64,000 nt of DNA from Aeromicrobium endophyticum (GCF_003586285.1 NZ_QUBR01000002.1:372001-436000); one strand, 5' to 3'. Shown: positions 1 through 8,694, numbered from the stretch's first letter. The notes: a model not told the origin generated them from the letters alone. Numbers and translations are program-made.

Positions 1-208
1 GGACGGCGCCGAGGTCGGGGGTTCCGATGCCCAGGCCGGCGGCAGATCGCACAAGACGGTCGAGGTGACGCGTGAGCGCGAACGGTCTGTCGTCCTCGAT
101 CTTGACGGTCTCGAACACTCCGTCACCCACGATCATGCCGTGATCGAGGACGCTGATCGCCGGTTCGTCCGGGGATTGCAGGAGGCGTCCGTTGACCCAT
201 GTGCGCAT
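1..208 (-). CDS. Class IV aminotransferase / aminodeoxychorismate lyase-like, partial
   Basis: The minus strand reads an open frame from the ATG at 208 off the left edge, giving the first 69 residues. It opens MRTWVNGRLL and carries DHGMIVGDGVFETVK near residue 23, which is the N-terminal signature (D-H/R-G-x-x-x-GDGVFET) of fold-type IV PLP enzymes: 4-amino-4-deoxychorismate lyase (PabC), branched-chain and D-amino acid aminotransferases. The catalytic lysine lies beyond the window edge, so the substrate cannot be decided; PabC-like is the commoner identity for a short N-terminus of this kind. It diverges from the tRNA cluster to its right. Confidence 0.85.
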   Translation of the reverse strand, partial: MRTWVNGRLLQSPDEPAISVLDHGMIVGDGVFETVKIEDDRPFALTRHLDRLVRSAAGLGIGTPDLGAV

Positions 209-292
209 GCCTCCACGCTACGCCGACCCCGGTTTGGGGTGTACGGGAAGCATCCGCTAATGTTTCATCTCGGCCCGCCAAGCGGGCCGGTT

Positions 293-364
293 GCGGACAT
301 AGCTCAGTGGTAGAGCATCACCTTGCCAAGGTGAGGGTCGCGAGTTCGAATCTCGTTGTCCGCT
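293..364 (+). tRNA. tRNA-Gly (GCC)
   Basis: A 72-base cloverleaf. The acceptor stem GCGGACA pairs with TGTCCGC, the anticodon loop TTGCCAA gives anticodon GCC, and the T arm is GCGAG-TTCGAAT-CTCGT. No CCA is encoded. It is the first of three closely spaced tRNA genes that appear to share one transcript. Confidence 0.97.
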
Positions 365-391
365 CGGAGAGGGTCTCCATACCCATCCAGC

Positions 392-462
392 GGTGGGTTG
401 GCCGAGAGGCGAGGCAACGGACTGCAAATCCGTTTACACGGGTTCAAATCCCGTACCCACCT
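392..462 (+). tRNA. tRNA-Cys (GCA)
   Basis: A 71-base cloverleaf with acceptor arms GGTGGGT/ACCCACC, anticodon loop CTGCAAA (anticodon GCA), and T arm CGGG-TTCAAAT-CCCG. No CCA is encoded. It lies 27 bases after tRNA-Gly. Confidence 0.97.
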
Positions 463-485
463 CGCAGGTACAATTTCATATCCAC

Positions 486-557
486 GGGCGATTGGCGCAG
501 CGGTAGCGCGCTTCCCTGACACGGAAGAGGTCACTGGTTCAAACCCAGTATCGCCCA
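486..557 (+). tRNA. tRNA-Val (GAC)
   Basis: A 72-base cloverleaf with acceptor arms GGGCGAT/ATCGCCC, anticodon loop CTGACAC (anticodon GAC), and T arm ACTGG-TTCAAAC-CCAGT. No CCA is encoded. Third gene of the Gly-Cys-Val cluster, directly followed by an intrinsic terminator. Confidence 0.97.
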
Positions 558-565
558 CACGAGAA

Positions 566-606
566 AGCCCCCGGAATCCTGTTGGATTCCGGGGGCTCTT
601 CGTTTT
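566..606 (+). terminator. Rho-independent terminator of the tRNA cluster
   Basis: A perfect 14-bp stem (AGCCCCCGGAATCC, 566-579, with its complement at 584-597) closes a TGTT loop and is followed by CTTCGTTTT. It is the clearest intrinsic terminator in the window and begins nine bases after tRNA-Val. Confidence 0.93.
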
Positions 607-909
607 CAGGCGGCTCGCAGATTCATGCGTCGTGCTCCAGCTCGCTGAGCCGTGCCTGGCGTACGAGCACTCGGAGGGTCGCCTCGGATTCCGCAATCTC
701 GGTCGGGCCTCGTCCGGAGCCTGAGCCACGACTGTCGTCGGCGCTCGGCGCCGGCCTCCGCAGCGACGCCGGTGTTTCGCCGGTCGGCTGGTTCAACGCG
801 TCGCGAGTCACCGTTGCTCGTCCGCCTGGGGGCAGGGGTTCCTCTGCGGGCCTCGTCCCGGGACTGGTCACGGTCGGAGCGACACGGCGCTTCTGTCGCA
901 CCCCGTGGC
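607..909. other. Intergenic stretch without a convincing gene
   Basis: About 300 bases between the tRNA terminator and the promoter of the 56-residue gene. Every frame is open for long stretches, as expected at this GC content, but none shows a start with ribosome binding site or a recognisable product. The minus-strand frame 811-623 is discussed under rejected items. Confidence 0.5.
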
Positions 910-915
910 TAGCGT
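910..915 (+). promoter_or_regulatory. -10 element, leaderless start of the 56-residue gene
   Basis: TAGCGT ends seven bases before the ATG at 923, so transcription would begin at or next to the start codon. No ribosome binding site precedes that ATG, which fits a leaderless mRNA. No clear -35 is seen. Confidence 0.45.
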
Positions 916-922
916 CGATCGA

Positions 923-1093
923 ATGCAGCTCACCGCCACCGTCCGCACCATCCCCGACCCCGCGGCCGACGACATCGACAGCCTCAGGATGGACGTCATC
1001 ACCTCCGAGGCGGCTGATTACGACACCGCCTACGCCCGGCTCAGCACTCGCATCCCCGACGGGTGGCAGCTGCTCTCCGTGCGCAGGCACTGA
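923..1093 (+). CDS. Small conserved-looking protein of unknown function
   Basis: 56 residues, MQLTATVRTIPDPAADD to SVRRH. The C-terminal half (DYDTAYARLSTRIPDGWQL) has the pattern of short actinobacterial proteins of unknown function in which an acidic-aromatic start, a helix with alternating Ala/Leu, and a P-x-G-W/H-x-LL-s-i-R ending recur; this resemblance is from memory and unverified. No signal peptide, membrane segment or cysteine. The start at 923 is preferred over the GTG at 905 because a -10 hexamer (910-915) would place the transcript start at 923. It stands alone between the tRNA cluster and a small membrane protein gene. Confidence 0.6.
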   Translation: MQLTATVRTIPDPAADDIDSLRMDVITSEAADYDTAYARLSTRIPDGWQLLSVRRH

Positions 1094-1240
1094 CGGTCGG
1101 TCGCTGTCTCCGGCGCTGACCGCGACCATGTCGGCGTCCGCAGGAGCATCGCGAGTAGGTCACCGCCCCGGCGGCTCGGTGCGCCATGCTGGAGGTACAG
1201 CCCGCACGTGCGGGGTGAGAGGCGTCAGGCAGGAGACCGC

Positions 1241-1534
1241 GTGAACCAACCAGGGGACCCGCCGCTGCCCGACTGGGCCCAGCAGGCGCGGCGCGTCACA
1301 CGAGCCGCCATCAAGGTCGCGTCGACCTGCGTGCTGGTGAGCTGGCTGCTCGCGGGCGTCGATCTCGTCGTGGACGGATCGCTGCGGGGTCGGTGGGCCA
1401 CGTGGGCCTTCGGCATCGGGTTCGGGTCGGCCGCGGCGGTCGTGCTCGTCGCCGGCGTGGTGTGGCTCGCCGGCGAGACGGTGGCCGGCACGCGATCGCG
1501 ACAGACCCGGCGCAAGAGCTCGCGCAACGACTGA
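1241..1534 (+). CDS. Small two-helix membrane protein of unknown function
   Basis: 97 residues starting at GTG 1241, chosen because AGGAGA (1231-1236) sits at proper spacing; an upstream GTG at 1208 lacks such a site. A short proline-rich N-terminus is followed by two hydrophobic segments, about residues 23-44 (including VASTCVLVSWLLAGVDLVV) and 52-78 (AFGIGFGSAAAVVLVAGVVW), and a basic tail ending RRKSSRND that probably faces the cytoplasm. No family is recognised. It is convergent with the catabolic cluster on the minus strand, with one base between the two stop codons. Confidence 0.65.
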   Translation: MNQPGDPPLPDWAQQARRVTRAAIKVASTCVLVSWLLAGVDLVVDGSLRGRWATWAFGIGFGSAAAVVLVAGVVWLAGETVAGTRSRQTRRKSSRND

Positions 1535-1535
1535 C

Positions 1536-2135
1536 TCAGCGACGTCCGAACAGCAGGCGGAACGGTCGCGAGGCCAGCGTGACGAGCGGACGACGTCCGT
1601 GCAGGAAGGCCAACGGTCCGTCCGCGGCGAACGACCACCGGGCGGATGCCGTGCCGAGGCGCATGCGTCCCGTCACCGGCGACACCAGCAGGCTCCCGCG
1701 CTGGTCCTGGGCGATCCTGAACCCGGCCGGCAGCATCCACGGCAGTCGGCGCACGCGGCGCAGCACCAGCGAGCCGATGTCGTGCGCGGCGTACGACGCG
1801 TGCGGCACGACGTCGAAGTCGGCGAGCTGCTTGGGGATGGCCCACAGGTCGCGTCCGCCGTCGCGCGACGCCTCGCTGTCGACCCAGATGTGCGTGATCG
1901 ACACCCGCACGCGCCAGCCCTGCCGCACCAGCACGGTCGCCATGATCTCGTTGTAGGTCAGCGGGCTCGGCTGCTCGTAGACGAAGAACGCCGCACCGAC
2001 GATGCCGCGCCCGAAGATCGTGATCGGCCGGGTGGCGGGGTAGTGCGGTGCCGGCAGGTGGGCGACGGGCACGAGCCACGCGCCGATGTAGGCGTGACCG
2101 TGCAGGTCCCAGGGCTCGGGGGGATATGTCGTCAT
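1536..2135 (-). CDS. Acetoacetate decarboxylase family protein
   Basis: 199 residues. The segment DLWAIPKQLADF near the centre matches the I/Y-P-K-x-L motif around the Schiff-base lysine of acetoacetate decarboxylase, and the overall pattern (FGRGIVGAAFFVYEQ, then YNEIMATVLV) fits the ADC-like beta-cone fold. It is shorter than the classical enzyme (about 245 residues), as are many uncharacterised ADC-like proteins, so actual decarboxylase activity is not assured. Its ATG overlaps the stop codon of the upstream monooxygenase by four bases (ATGA), so the two are translationally coupled under the TetR-led operon. Confidence 0.8.
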   Translation of the reverse strand: MTTYPPEPWDLHGHAYIGAWLVPVAHLPAPHYPATRPITIFGRGIVGAAFFVYEQPSPLTYNEIMATVLVRQGWRVRVSITHIWVDSEASRDGGRDLWAIPKQLADFDVVPHASYAAHDIGSLVLRRVRRLPWMLPAGFRIAQDQRGSLLVSPVTGRMRLGTASARWSFAADGPLAFLHGRRPLVTLASRPFRLLFGRR

Positions 2136-3574
2136 GACCAGTGGAACGCTTCCGGCTCGAGCACCTTGGTGCGCTGGGCGTACGGATGGGTCGAGCCCGG
2201 CCAGTTGGACGTGATGCGGCCGGACGCGTGGCGGTACCAGCTGTCGCAGTGCGCCCACACCGAGTGCGAGAGTCGCAGCTGGACATCGTGGTCATAGGCC
2301 TGCTCGGCCTCGGCCGTCACCTCGACCGTGCGGTACGAGCCTGCCTCGAGACGGTCGACGGCCTGCCGCATGTGGCGCGCCTGCGCCTCGAGCATGTAGA
2401 CGATCGAGCCGCCGCCGAGATTGGTGTTGGGGCCGTAGGTGACGAGCAGGTTCGGGAAGCCCGGCATGTAGATGCCGAGGTAGGCCCGGGCCCCGTCGAC
2501 CCACTGCTCGGCGAGCTTGCGTCCGCCGGTGCCGGTGATGTCGATCGACTCGAGGAACTCCTGCGCGTCGAAGCCCGTGGCGTAGATGACGACGTCGACC
2601 TCGTGCACCGTCCCGTCGGCCGTCTGCACCCCGGTGGGGGTGACGGCGGTGATCGGGTGGGCGACGAGCCTGACGTGGGGCTGCGCGATGGCCGGGTAGT
2701 AGGTGTTGGCGAACAGGATGCGCTTGCAGCCGACCGGGTAGTCAGGCGTCAGCTTGGCCCTCAGCTCGGGGTCGGCGATCTTGCTCTCGAGGTGCTTGCG
2801 CGCGATCAGGCTGATGGTCTTGCCCATCACCGAGTCGTCGTCGAGGGCCCGCGAGAACTGCTCGGCGATGCCCCACGACCCGGCGCGCTCGGCCTTGAGG
2901 GCGCCCGGCGCGTGCCGCAGCATCCGGCGGTAGACGGGCCCGAACCGCTGGTCGGGCTTGGGCAGGATGTACGACGGGGTGCGTTGGAACACCACCAGCT
3001 CGGACGCCTGCTCGGCGATCTGCGGGATGAACTGGATGGCGCTCGCGCCCGTGCCGACGACCGCGACCTTCTTGCCGGTCAGGTCGACGTCGTGGTCCCA
3101 CCGGGCCGAGTGGAAGGCGGCGCCCTCGAAGGTGTCGACCCCCGGGATGCTCGGCAGCACGGGCTGCGACAGCTGCCCGACGGCTGACACCAGCACGTCG
3201 ACGGTCTGCTCGTCCCCGTCGTCGAAGCCCACGGTCCACGTCGAGCTCGCCTCGTCCCACCGCGCTGCCACGACGTCGCGCCCCAGCTGCACCAGCGGCG
3301 TGATGCCGTACTTGTCGGCGGTCGCGCGGATGTAGGCCAGGATCTCCGGCTGCACGCCGTAGCGGGACGACCACTCGGCCGACGGCTCGAACGAGAACGA
3401 GTAGAGCGGCGAGGGGACGTCGCACGCCGCACCCGGGTAGGTGTTGTCGCGCCAGACGCCGCCGATGCCGTCCGCGCGCTCCCACAGCCGCAGGTCGGTG
3501 TGCCCGGCGCGCTTGAGCTCGATCGCGACGGCGAGGGCGCCGAATCCTGAGCCGATGATGCCGATCGAGGTCAT
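2132..3574 (-). CDS. Flavin-binding monooxygenase, Baeyer-Villiger type
   Basis: 480 residues. The FAD-binding GSGFGA is at residues 8-13, followed by GGVWRDNTYPGAACDVPS (38-55), typical of class B flavin monooxygenases. FEGAAFHSARWD (149-160) is a close version of the Baeyer-Villiger fingerprint F-x-G-x-x-x-H-x-x-x-W, and FQRTPSYILPKPDQRF is the usual second-domain motif. Such enzymes insert oxygen next to a ketone to give esters or lactones using NADPH and O2. The ATG overlaps the TetR stop by four bases; the next gene is an ADC-like protein. The likely role is breakdown of a cyclic ketone, terpenoid or steroid; the substrate is unknown. Confidence 0.9.
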   Translation of the reverse strand: MTSIGIIGSGFGALAVAIELKRAGHTDLRLWERADGIGGVWRDNTYPGAACDVPSPLYSFSFEPSAEWSSRYGVQPEILAYIRATADKYGITPLVQLGRDVVAARWDEASSTWTVGFDDGDEQTVDVLVSAVGQLSQPVLPSIPGVDTFEGAAFHSARWDHDVDLTGKKVAVVGTGASAIQFIPQIAEQASELVVFQRTPSYILPKPDQRFGPVYRRMLRHAPGALKAERAGSWGIAEQFSRALDDDSVMGKTISLIARKHLESKIADPELRAKLTPDYPVGCKRILFANTYYPAIAQPHVRLVAHPITAVTPTGVQTADGTVHEVDVVIYATGFDAQEFLESIDITGTGGRKLAEQWVDGARAYLGIYMPGFPNLLVTYGPNTNLGGGSIVYMLEAQARHMRQAVDRLEAGSYRTVEVTAEAEQAYDHDVQLRLSHSVWAHCDSWYRHASGRITSNWPGSTHPYAQRTKVLEPEAFHWS

Positions 3575-4185
3575 GAGTCGGTGCCTTCCGTGGGAGGGGT
3601 GGGAGACGGATACGGGTGCTGCGCGAACAGCAGCACGCTCTCGGTGAGCAGCGTGAGCGCCTCGTCGCGGGTGAAGGTCTCCTGCTGGAGCCACTCGCGA
3701 CACACGGCCTTGGTGAGGGCCGCCATGGGCCGCAGGCGGGCGCGCAGGTGAGGTGTGTCGGGCAGCCCGAGGGCGTCGAGCACCAGGCGTGCCGCGCGGT
3801 CGTCGGCCTCGTCGACGATCTGCTGGATGTCGGAGCTGCCGTGCAGGTTGGCCGCGCCGCTGGCAGCGACCCAGGCCTGGCCGTACGTGGTGGCGGCCTC
3901 GAGGATCCAGTCCATCGTCATCGCGGCCCGCTGCTCGAGCGTCTTGCCGTCGAGCTCGGGCAGGGCCCGCTCGGGCATCATGATCGACTCGCGCATCACG
4001 GCCAGGAACAGCTCGCGCTTGTCGCCGAAGTAGTGGTTGATGAGTCCCCGGGCGACGCCCGCAGCATCGGCGAGCTCGCTTGACGAGACGGCGTCGTACG
4101 GGCGGTCGACGTAGAGCTCACGCGCGGCGTCGATGATCTGCTGACGCCGCTCCGCCGGTGCCAGGCGTGATCGTGGGATGGCCAT
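3571..4185 (-). CDS. TetR family transcriptional regulator
   Basis: 204 residues. The N-terminal helix-turn-helix domain reads RRQQIIDAARELYVD, then SSSELADAAGVARGLINHYF, the hallmark TetR DNA-binding segment; the rest is a divergent ligand-binding helical domain. First gene of an operon with the monooxygenase and ADC-like genes (four-base overlaps) and divergent from the GMC oxidoreductase gene 55 bases away. The shared intergenic region has a dyad overlapping the GMC promoter, so autoregulated repression of both directions is likely. Confidence 0.92.
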   Translation of the reverse strand: MAIPRSRLAPAERRQQIIDAARELYVDRPYDAVSSSELADAAGVARGLINHYFGDKRELFLAVMRESIMMPERALPELDGKTLEQRAAMTMDWILEAATTYGQAWVAASGAANLHGSSDIQQIVDEADDRAARLVLDALGLPDTPHLRARLRPMAALTKAVCREWLQQETFTRDEALTLLTESVLLFAQHPYPSPTPPTEGTDS

Positions 4186-4205
4186 GCGTCCAGTCTCACC
4201 GGCTA

Positions 4206-4234
4206 TTGGCAGAGTGTCAACAACGTCGTATGCT
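4206..4234 (+). promoter_or_regulatory. Promoter of the GMC gene with overlapping TetR-type operator
   Basis: TTGGCA (4206-4211) and TATGCT (4229-4234) are spaced by 17 bases, a good sigma-70-type promoter; the -10 ends six bases before the ATG at 4241, so the mRNA is probably leaderless. The -35 is one arm of a dyad, TTGGCA-GAG-TGTCAA (4206-4220), one mismatch from perfect. It lies between the divergent TetR and GMC genes, as a TetR operator would. Confidence 0.6.
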
Positions 4235-4240
4235 CGGGGG

Positions 4241-5980
4241 ATGAGCGACTTCGACTACGACGTCCTGGTGGTGGGATCCGGCTTCGGCGGCAGCGTCGCC
4301 GCCCTTCGGCTGACCGAGAAGGGCTACCGCGTCGGCTTGATGGAGGCCGGCCGCCGGTTCGCCGACGACGAGCTGCCCAAGACGTCGTGGCACGCCTCTC
4401 GCTACCTGTGGGCCCCGTGGGCGCGCTGCTTCGGCATCATGCGCATCACGCTGCTGCGGGACGTGCTGATCGCGAGCGGCACCGGCGTCGGCGGAGGTTC
4501 GCTCGTCTACGCCAACACGCTCTACGAGCCGCTCGACGCCTTCTACCGCGACCGCCAGTGGGCCGACCTCGCCGACTGGAAGAGCGAGCTCGCGCCGCAC
4601 TACGCCCAGGCCCGCAAGATGCTGGGCGTCACGACCTACCCGGGCGACAGCCCGGCCGACGAGCACCTGCGCGCGCTCGCCAAGGACTACGGGGTCGAGC
4701 ACACCGCGCACGCCACCGACGTCGGCGTGCTGTTCGGTGCCGACCACGGGGCCGCACCGGGCGACGAGGTGCCCGATCCGTTCTTCGGCGGCGCTGGGCC
4801 GACGCGCAACGCGTGCATCGACTGCGGCGCCTGCATGACGGGCTGCCGCCACAACGCCAAGAACACGTTGGTCAAGAACTACCTGCACCTGGCCGAGGGC
4901 GCGGGCGCGGTGGTGCATCCGCTCACGACCGTCACGGGGGTGCGCCCACGCTCTCGCGGGGGCTACGACGTCACGACCCGGCGCACCGGCAACCCGCTGC
5001 GCCGGCGCACCTTCTCGGCCGAGCAGGTCGTCTTCGCCGGCAACGCGCTCAGCACGCAGCGTCTGCTGCACGAGCTGCGGGCCACGACCCTGCCCCGGCT
5101 GTCGGCACGCATCGGCGAGCTCAGCCGCACCAACTCCGAGGCGGTGCTCACGGCGCGCTCGATGCGCAAGGACGCCGACTACACGCCCGGCATCGCGATC
5201 ACGTCGTCCTTCCACCCCGACGAGCACACCCATGTCGAGGTGTGCCGCTACGGACACGGGTCGAGCGCGCTGGGCCTGATCAATGCGCCGCTGGTCGACG
5301 GCGGTCACGGTGGCTCTCAGCTGAAGGCCGTCTGGCGTGCCTATCGTGCCCTGGGCCTGCGCCGGGCGCTGGCGATCCACAACCCGCGGCGGTGGGCCGA
5401 GCAGTCGATCGTCGTGCTGGTGATGCAGACCCTCGACAACTCGATCACGACCTACGTCAAGAAGGGGTTGTTCGGACGCCGGATGACCAGCAAGCAGGGT
5501 GTCGGCGACCCCAATCCCAGCTGGATCCCGATGGCCAACCGGGTCGCTCGCGACCTGGCGACCGAGATCGGCGGCAACGCCGGCAGCTCGACCGCCGACC
5601 TGGCTGGCATCCCCATGACCGCGCACTTCATCGGCGGCTGCGTCATCGGCGCCAGCGCAGAGACCGGGGTGATCGACCCGTACCAGCGGGTGTTCGGCTA
5701 CGACGGCCTGCACATCTCCGACGGCTCTGCGATCAGCGCCAACCTCGGCGTCAACCCGTCGCTGACCATCACGGCACAGGCCGAGCGCGCGATGGCGCTG
5801 TGGCCCAACAGGGGAGAAGCGGACGCCCGTCCTCCCGTGGGCGAGCCGTACGTCCGCGTGCCGGTCGTCGCGCCGGTCGCACCGGCCGTGCCGATGGGCG
5901 CACCCGCCGCCCTGCTGCTGCCGGTGCCGGCCGTGCCCCCGCGAGCCGCCGACCTCTCCGTTGGGGGCACCTCCCGATAG
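4241..5980 (+). CDS. GMC family FAD oxidoreductase (cholesterol-oxidase-like)
   Basis: 579 residues. VVGSGFGGSVAALRL at the N-terminus binds FAD; GTGVGGGSLVYANTLYEP is the second flavin motif; the C-terminal HFIGGCVIGA and NPSLTITAQAERAM with preceding DGSAI match the GMC C-terminal block. An unusual Cys cluster CIDCGACMTGC (C192, C195, C198, C202) looks like an iron-sulfur ligand set and is seen in the cholesterol-oxidase-like GMC subfamily. About 40 residues at the end are rich in Pro, Ala and Val, a low-complexity tail of unknown role. The divergent TetR/Baeyer-Villiger operon suggests a shared sterol or terpenoid catabolic role; substrate unproven. Confidence 0.88.
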   Translation: MSDFDYDVLVVGSGFGGSVAALRLTEKGYRVGLMEAGRRFADDELPKTSWHASRYLWAPWARCFGIMRITLLRDVLIASGTGVGGGSLVYANTLYEPLDAFYRDRQWADLADWKSELAPHYAQARKMLGVTTYPGDSPADEHLRALAKDYGVEHTAHATDVGVLFGADHGAAPGDEVPDPFFGGAGPTRNACIDCGACMTGCRHNAKNTLVKNYLHLAEGAGAVVHPLTTVTGVRPRSRGGYDVTTRRTGNPLRRRTFSAEQVVFAGNALSTQRLLHELRATTLPRLSARIGELSRTNSEAVLTARSMRKDADYTPGIAITSSFHPDEHTHVEVCRYGHGSSALGLINAPLVDGGHGGSQLKAVWRAYRALGLRRALAIHNPRRWAEQSIVVLVMQTLDNSITTYVKKGLFGRRMTSKQGVGDPNPSWIPMANRVARDLATEIGGNAGSSTADLAGIPMTAHFIGGCVIGASAETGVIDPYQRVFGYDGLHISDGSAISANLGVNPSLTITAQAERAMALWPNRGEADARPPVGEPYVRVPVVAPVAPAVPMGAPAALLLPVPAVPPRAADLSVGGTSR

Positions 5981-6084
5981 CGGGGGAGTGGCGCAGTTCC
6001 GTCTTCTTGGGACGGCGTGTCGCACGACGTTGCGCCGGTCGGTGGGTGGTCTGCGCCACTCGCGGACCGGCAGCCATCGGACGC

Positions 6085-6090
6085 TAGGGT
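6085..6090 (+). promoter_or_regulatory. Probable -10 element for thrS
   Basis: TAGGGT in the 168-base gap before thrS would give a leader of about 52 bases. Upstream, CCGTC-TTCTTGG-GACGG (5999-6015) could form a weak hairpin ending the GMC transcript. No T-box-like structure is apparent in so short a leader. Confidence 0.4.
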
Positions 6091-6148
6091 GGGGCCAAGC
6101 AGCACGCGCCATCCGTAGGGCGCGTCACACCGAACGAGGAGCGCCACC

Positions 6149-8140
6149 GTGTCCGACATCCAGATCACCGTCGTCGACGAGTCCAGGTCTGTCGAGGCGG
6201 GCACGAAGGCCTGGCAGCTGTTCGCCGAGTCGCCCGACGTCATCGCCGCCCGTGTCGACGGGGCCCTGAAGGATCTCGCCTACGAGCTCACCGACGGCGA
6301 CGTCGTCGAGCCCGTCGCGATCGACTCCAAGGACGGCCGCGACATCCTGCGCCACTCGACCGCGCACGTCATGGCCCAGGCCGTGCAGGAGCTGTTCCCG
6401 CAGGCCAAGCTAGGCATCGGCCCGCCGATCACCGACGGCTTCTACTACGACTTCGACGTGCCCGAGCCGTTCGTGCCCGAGGACCTGGTCAAGATCGAGT
6501 CGCGCATGCGCAAGATCGTCAAGGAGGGCCAGAAGTTCGACCGTCGCGAGATCAGCGACGACGCGGCCCGTGCCGAGCTGGCCGACGAGCCCTACAAGCT
6601 CGAGCTGATCGGCCTCAAGTCGACGGCCGCCGACACAAGCATGGAGAGTGCCGCCGAGGGTGCGAGCGTCGAGGTCGGCGAGGGCGGCCTCACGATCTAC
6701 GACAACCTCAAGCGCGACGGCTCGGTCGCCTGGGGCGACCTGTGCCGCGGCCCGCACCTGCCCACCACCAAGCGCATCCCGGCGTTCAAGCTGATGCGCA
6801 GTGCCGCGGCCTACTGGCGCGGCGACGAGAAGAACAAGCAGCTGCAGCGCATCTACGGCACCGCCTGGGAGTCGAAGGAGGCGCTCGACGAGCACCTGCA
6901 CCGCATCGAGGAGGCGCAGCGACGCGACCACCGTCGTCTCGGCACCGAGCTCGACCTGTTCTCGTTCCCCGACGAGATCGGCTCCGGCCTGCCGGTGTTC
7001 CACCCCAAGGGCGGCGTCATCAAGCGTGAGATGGAGGACTACGTCCGCGCCCGCCACATCGAGGAGGGCTTCGAGTACGTCGGCACCCCGCACGTCTCGC
7101 GCGAAGAGCTGTTCTACACGTCGGGCCACCTGCCGTACTACGGCGACAACATGTTCCCCCCGCTCGACCTCGACGGGCAGCCGTACCGCCTCAAGGCGAT
7201 GAACTGCCCGATGCACAACCTGATCTTCCGGTCACGCCAGCGGTCCTACCGCGAGCTGCCCCTGCGTCTGTTCGAGTTCGGGCACGTCTACCGCAACGAG
7301 AAGTCAGGCGTCATCCACGGTCTGACCCGCGTGCGCGGCTTCGCGCAGGACGACTCGCACTCGTACGTCACGCCCGAGCAGGCGCCCGACGAGATCCGCC
7401 ACCTGCTGAACTTCGTCCTCAGCCTGCTGCGCGACTTCGGCATGGACGACTTCTACCTCGAGCTGTCGACCCGTGACGACTCCAAGCCCGACAAGTTCAT
7501 CGGATCGGACGACGACTGGGCGGTGGCCACGAAGGTGCTCGAGGACGTGTGCCTCGAGACCGGCCTCGAGCTCGTGCCCGATCCAGGTGGAGCCGCCTAC
7601 TACGGCCCCAAGGTGTCGGTGCAGGCTCGTGACGCCATCGGTCGCACCTGGCAGATGTCCACGATCCAGTACGACTTCAACATGCCGTCGGCCGAACGGT
7701 TCGATCTCGAGTACGTGGCCGCCGACGGATCCCGTCAGAAGCCCGTGATGATCCACTCCGCCAAGTTCGGCTCGATCGAGCGGTTCATGGGCGTGCTCGT
7801 CGAGCACTACGCCGGCGCCTTCCCCCCGTGGCTCGCCCCCGTCCAGGTCGTCGGCATCCCGGTCGCCGAGCGGCACGCCGACTACCTGTACGAGCTGGCC
7901 AAGCGGCTCAAGGGGCTGGGCGTGCGCGTCGAGGTCGACGACTCCGACGAGCGGATGCAGAAGAAGATCCGCAACGCGCAGCTGCAGAAGGTGCCGTTCA
8001 TGCTCATCGCCGGCGACAACGACGTCGAGGGCGACGGGGTCTCGTTCCGCTACCGCAGCGGCGACCAGGAGAACGGCGTGCCCGTCGACGACGCGGTCGA
8101 GCGGATCGTCGAGGCGATCCGCTCCCGGGTGCAGGTATGA
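6149..8140 (+). CDS. thrS: Threonyl-tRNA synthetase
   Basis: 663 residues, GTG start preceded by GAGGAG. It charges tRNA-Thr in the cytoplasm. An N-terminal TGS-like domain is followed by the editing domain with [11 protein letters not shown] and the [10 protein letters not shown] Cys/His motif, the class II catalytic core with MNCPMHN (zinc Cys), [17 protein letters not shown] (motif 2), and a C-terminal anticodon-binding domain ([16 protein letters not shown]). Length is normal. It overlaps the following HIT gene by four bases, the first of a three-gene coupled group that is conserved in actinobacteria. Confidence 0.98.
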   Translation: MSDIQITVVDESRSVEAGTKAWQLFAESPDVIAARVDGALKDLAYELTDGDVVEPVAIDSKDGRDILRHSTAHVMAQAVQELFPQAKLGIGPPITDGFYYDFDVPEPFVPEDLVKIESRMRKIVKEGQKFDRREISDDAARAELADEPYKLELIGLKSTAADTSMESAAEGASVEVGEGGLTIYDNLKRDGSVAWGDLCRGPHLPTTKRIPAFKLMRSAAAYWRGDEKNKQLQRIYGTAWESKEALDEHLHRIEEAQRRDHRRLGTELDLFSFPDEIGSGLPVFHPKGGVIKREMEDYVRARHIEEGFEYVGTPHVSREELFYTSGHLPYYGDNMFPPLDLDGQPYRLKAMNCPMHNLIFRSRQRSYRELPLRLFEFGHVYRNEKSGVIHGLTRVRGFAQDDSHSYVTPEQAPDEIRHLLNFVLSLLRDFGMDDFYLELSTRDDSKPDKFIGSDDDWAVATKVLEDVCLETGLELVPDPGGAAYYGPKVSVQARDAIGRTWQMSTIQYDFNMPSAERFDLEYVAADGSRQKPVMIHSAKFGSIERFMGVLVEHYAGAFPPWLAPVQVVGIPVAERHADYLYELAKRLKGLGVRVEVDDSDERMQKKIRNAQLQKVPFMLIAGDNDVEGDGVSFRYRSGDQENGVPVDDAVERIVEAIRSRVQV

Positions 8141-8694
8141 CCTCGGAGGGTCATCCCGGCGATGCAGGTCAGGACGGCGTGGGGGAGCCCGACGCCTTCC
8201 AACGGCTGTGGACCCCGCACCGCGTCGACTACATCAAGGGTGAGGGGAAGCCGACGACTTCCGACGCCGTCGACTGCCCCTTCTGCCGCATCCCCTCGAT
8301 GGACGACGCCGAGGGGCTGATCGTGCACCGGGGCGAGCACGCGTACGCCGTGCTCAACCTGTACCCGTACAACGCGGGTCACCTGCTCGTCTGCCCGTAC
8401 CGTCACGTCGCCGACTACACCGAGCTCGACGACGACGAGACGACCGAGGTCGCGTCCATCACCAAGACGGCGATGCGTGTCATGCGTGACGTCACGAGCC
8501 CGCAGGGCTTCAACCTGGGCATGAACCAGGGCGATGTCGCCGGCGCCGGCATCGCGGCCCACCTGCACCAGCACATCGTCCCCCGGTGGGGCGGCGACGC
8601 CAACTTCCTGCCCGTCATCGGGCGTACCAAGACCATGCCGCAGCTGCTGGGCGACACCCGCGAGCTGTTCGCGGCCGCCTGGCCGACGAAGTAG
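8137..8694 (+). CDS. HIT family hydrolase (diadenosine tetraphosphate phosphorylase-like)
   Basis: 185 residues. The histidine triad [10 protein letters not shown] lies near the C-terminus and is preceded by [19 protein letters not shown] near residue 48 and the [16 protein letters not shown] segment are typical of the actinobacterial Ap4A-phosphorylase-like HIT proteins found between thrS and pgsA. It probably splits dinucleoside polyphosphates such as the Ap4A made by aminoacyl-tRNA synthetases. The start ATG overlaps the thrS stop (ATGA). Confidence 0.93.
   Translation: MTSEGHPGDAGQDGVGEPDAFQRLWTPHRVDYIKGEGKPTTSDAVDCPFCRIPSMDDAEGLIVHRGEHAYAVLNLYPYNAGHLLVCPYRHVADYTELDDDETTEVASITKTAMRVMRDVTSPQGFNLGMNQGDVAGAGIAAHLHQHIVPRWGGDANFLPVIGRTKTMPQLLGDTRELFAAAWPTK

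Noticed and set aside
293-557. Plus- and minus-strand open frames across the tRNA cluster
   Set aside because: They translate tRNA sequence; the three cloverleaf structures explain the region.
623-811. Minus-strand frame of 62 codons from GTG 811 ending ARLSELEHDA
   Set aside because: The last 25 residues look somewhat protein-like, but there is no ribosome binding site, no -10 at leaderless distance, and many codons end in A or T compared with true genes here. Not supported enough to list.
4217-6112. Minus-strand open frame of 631 codons opposite the GMC oxidoreductase
   Set aside because: Composition is Arg/Gly/His-rich without motifs; the plus-strand gene has intact flavin motifs.
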